A DNA stretch of 64,000 nucleotides from Heterodera schachtii (Eukaryota > Nematoda > Chromadorea > Rhabditida > Heteroderidae): NCBI GenBank assembly GCA_023374025.1, contig SIJG01000002.1:3850383-3914382 (forward strand), written 5' to 3'. How positions within the stretch are numbered: the first letter of the stretch is position 1; each line of letters begins with the position of its first letter. Positions 60,944 through 64,000 of this stretch are shown here, one piece after another. The notes under the pieces were generated by a model that did not search any database, was not told the DNA's origin, and saw only the letters and a list, made by a program, of their open reading frames with translations. The position numbers and the translations under genes are program-made.

Positions 60944-63702
60944 CTGTAAAAATAATTGTGGGGGATTTAAAAAAACAAAAAGTTATATAAATGGATGGCT
61001 CAAAATATGATGCCAAAATCTATAAGTATTTAAAAATGCCAGTGCGATCATTTCAACTAAACATTTATATAATGAGATGTGAGACAAGGGGGGAGGGAGC
61101 GAAGGGTTAAACGGAGGATGGAAAAAATTCTAACGGGGTAGGGAGGGAAATCTAATGAAATGTGAGGGATTATTGGACATACTGACTGACACATACAGCA
61201 TGAGCAAGGAAGAAGCCCTTCATAGTTTTCATAACGGACGGACGGTGACGGAGGATGGCATTGGCAAACAAACGGAGAAAGGAATACAACAAAACATCAA
61301 AAACAATTTACCGCTGGTGGTGCCAAATTAGCACGCGCCGAAACGACAGGGAGGGAAGGGGGGGGGGGGGGGGCTAATTGGCATTTATAGAGTATGTGTC
61401 GCATAGAAACAACCCATCAACAGTCGGCATAAACACACTTTGGTGCCAAAAGTGTTCACAATTTTGAGAGGATGGTCGACCTTTTTCGGCTTTTATGATG
61501 GATTGGCACATGAAGGTGGGGAAGGGAGGGAACACCAATGTTTTAAGTCAAAATAAAGCCCACCTCTCCTCCCCCCCCCCTCACTTTCATCCGCCTTTTC
61601 CCCGTTTCTGTCATATTCATCCACTTCGGCGAATGCCGGGAAAAGCATCGCCACGTAAAAAGAAAAGAACCAATTTGCCACCCCCTCAGGCGAAGGATGG
61701 AGAAAGTGCCGTGATGGGTGGAAGAGAAAGTGAGGGTTCCTTTTTGTCGAAAGAACAATTTAAGAGGAAAGTGGTTGGAATAGGGGTGGGCATTTCTTGA
61801 CGTGTGATTATGACGAGCTTTTGCAACGCCTTAAAACATATTAACTGCCCAAAGGGGAAAAATTTGGCGCTGATGTTTAAATTAATAATTAGAGAAAAGC
61901 CCAATTTAAAACAACTTCAAATGGAAACAAACAAAAACATAATGAATCACCAGAATATCAGAAAAGTAGTAGCTAAATTAGACAATAAAAAATTGACAAA
62001 ATACAAACGAATGAAAAAAGGTGCAAAAAATGATGAAAACTAAGAATGATGGACAATTTTCGATGGAATTGCCAGTGGACATGCTTCACCGTACGCAGAC
62101 AGATGCGCTGCTTAAATACAGGCTATTAGCTGCTGCACTCATCCGGGACGGACGGATAATGTGACGGTTGTGTGCAGTTTTGGTAATGACCGTCGATGGA
62201 GGGAGGACAAATGTTTGCCGACGATGTCCACCGTAGCGTGAAAGACCGGTCAATCGGCCGGCGGTTGGTCGACTCGCGCAGTACAATCGCCGTCCCCAGC
62301 CCCTGCCGAAGGGAGGGTGGCGGAGCGGAGCATCGGAATGACCCCCGAGGGGGGGGGGGGAATAATTGTGGGGAGAATGAGGGAGGGGGAGGGGGAAGAA
62401 GGGGGAGAACTGTGCAAACATGGACAAGCAGGGAAAAGTGTTTGTTGTTCTCCTCGCTGCTCTTAAGCAGCTGATCAGCAGGGCAAGTCAAATGGGGCGG
62501 GGAGACGCGGCACATTCGAATATTTGCGCGGGCGCGTTACGTCATCACTGTTTTGTAAGAGATGAAAAGAAAGCGATCCCCGCACAACAGCAAAAAGTAC
62601 AGAGTTAAAGGAACAGCAGGACAATAATACAATAAATAATAAACAAACAGAAAAAGCACAAAAGCAAGGCGTAAAGCAGCAAATGGTTAAATGGGCGATA
62701 AACGATAGGATGACAAAACCAAATTTAAAAATAAAGAAATTCACCAAATGTCCCCTTTGTTCTAAGCGACAAAAGAAAAAAGTGGCAAATAAAAATGCCG
62801 TTGAAAATCAATGGCATGTTTCATCTCACCAACTCTTCACTTCTAGCGTTGTTCTCATTAAGCACATATGCAGCCGGCCCAAACAATTGTGTGTTTAATG
62901 CCGCCCTTCCATTAGTTCTCGAATTTGAATCGACAATTTTCCCTCCCCCCCCCGCCGCTTCGTCGTTTTTCATCACGGCCCCTTCTGTGCCATTTGCTTT
63001 GTCTTAGGGAAGAAGTGGCAATTTACATAAAAAAAGAGCGCATAGAATGACGGAGGAATTTCTCGCTGTTGACAGATGAAGCAAATTAATTTGCCTTAAT
63101 GAGAGAAAAGTAGGCAAAAAAAGAAGAAGAGAGAGTTTGATCTACAGCCAGAGAAAAGTGTTTTTTGGATATGACAGTTTAAAGAACCTATGATGGAAGT
63201 TGATTCATTTTTGGAATTATTACGGACATGAGTTTTTATTTAAACCAAACAAAGTTAAATTTTCATCTTTTGAAAAAAGAAGTCCAATCGACCGATGGTT
63301 TTGGTCTTCAATGACAATGTTCGTCCCCCCATCACATTATCCCATTTCCGGTCTTAGAATTAGTCTGAACATAGCCGATCAAGTTTGCAAATATCGTCAT
63401 CATGGACAAAGTGTCATAGGTGGGGGTGAATTGAAGGGAGCCGTGGTAGGGAAAATGAGTGCGCAACTGACGCAAATTACCCTGCCCCTCCCTTCAGCAA
63501 TGCTAAGAACAGAGAAGACATCCGGAAAATGGGGGGATTAAAAACACATTAAAAGGATGAATAATGAATGATGGACGAGAGAGGAAGATGAGTGGGTAAA
63601 TTGTAATTCGGTAGTGTAAAATGATGGGCATTGAAAAAAACGGCAGGACTAATGTCAGTTAAAAAGGGGAAATATGGAACGCTAATTAAATATGTATCTG
63701 AC
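60944..63702. other. Probable PDE3 intron, no supported gene
   Basis: About 2.8 kb of purine-rich sequence with several G runs (61361-61373, 62349-62360) and C runs. Open frames here lack domains and phase-consistent splice sites. If the right-edge exon belongs to PDE3, this is one long intron. Confidence 0.5.
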
Positions 63703-64000
63703 CGGGACTTCACACTCCAAACAATGCCGAAGGCATGGAGACGTCCTCTGTGAAGATGGTACCAAATTTGTTGAAGAGGAATGGGCAGAATGGTACTGCT
63801 GATGCGACAGTCCGGAAGTGCTCCGTTCCGACTTCTGCTTGGCCACTTTGCCTTGGCAGGCACTGCTCCGCAAATCCCAACCGGTGAACACCTTGACAAA
63901 CTTGCGCTTAAAAAGTGCCGTGTACAATGCAGGATCATTGTGCTGATTTTGTTTTGTAGCGGAAGATGAAGAAGAGCACTGACGTGCCGTTGGAGGCGAA
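63703..64000 (-). CDS. Right-edge exon, probably PDE3 N-terminal region (partial)
   Basis: Open on the minus strand from the window edge to a donor at 63703 (CCG|GTCAGA), encoding a Ser-rich segment with DPALYTALFKRKFVKVFTG and SSSTNLVPSSQRTSPCLRHC. It ends in phase 0, the phase the next known PDE3 exon (60943) needs. No other gene lies between, so an N-terminal PDE3 exon is the simplest reading, but sequence similarity is too weak to confirm it. Confidence 0.5.

Noticed and set aside
62086..62515. Pro-rich minus-strand open frames
   Set aside because: They depend on a poly-G/C run near 62350 and lack phase-matched splice sites to PDE3.

Overview
This window is nuclear DNA from a nematode. 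It holds short-intron, multi-exon genes with close nematode and animal homologues, several genes with a splice-acceptor-like AG just before the ATG (as expected for spliced-leader trans-splicing), tightly packed same-strand gene pairs, GC-rich exons in AT-rich introns, occasional GC-AG introns and very many poly-C/poly-G runs. I infer a tylenchid plant parasite, perhaps a cyst nematode (Globodera/Heterodera), because GC-AG introns are reported to be unusually common there; the genus is inference only.

Layout, left to right: the 3' part of an unrecognised Ser-rich gene (17-1754, minus); a five-finger C2H2 protein (3769-5914, minus) just downstream of an IL-17-receptor-like SEFIR gene (6175-10028, minus); a 940-bp foldback transposon (10161-11100); mitochondrial ribosomal protein bS16m (11414-12161, minus) just downstream of a LanC-like gene (12407-14163, minus); DDI1 aspartic protease (14537-16240, plus); a two-domain galectin (16596-17916, minus); two adjacent Mutator-like elements in one target site (18477-19701); RPL34 (20009-20618, plus); lipoyltransferase LIPT1 with a frameshift (20960-22254, minus), divergent from a ZNF593/Bud20 homologue (22424-22950, plus); and a KDM4/JMJD2 demethylase (23608-29139, minus).

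From 29.2 to 33.8 kb is a repeat-rich gap with two foldback elements and a 71-bp GC-rich minisatellite. It is followed by the methylcrotonyl-CoA carboxylase beta subunit (33820-37552, minus), with a third foldback element in its last intron. A low-complexity pyrimidine-rich stretch precedes an unrecognised single-pass membrane protein with an EGF-like end (41823-45026, plus). Then come MTCH2 and ALG2 (plus, tandem), TMCO1 and the beta subunit of phenylalanyl-tRNA synthetase (minus, tandem), an AT-rich gap, and a PDE3-type phosphodiesterase (minus) that fills the right end and probably runs out of the window.

The genes are mostly housekeeping: mitochondrial translation, lipoylation, leucine breakdown and outer-membrane protein insertion; ribosome biogenesis; N-glycosylation; ER calcium and membrane insertion; tRNA charging. 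Signalling and chromatin genes (IL-17 receptor, PDE3, KDM4) lie among them. Four tandem pairs have gaps of only 245-333 bp and may be operons. I found no tRNA or rRNA gene, virus or CRISPR array. The most novel items are the paired Mutator-like insertions, the TSD-flanked foldback elements, the LIPT1 frameshift, a PDE3 stop codon placed inside a splice donor, and two unrecognised genes.
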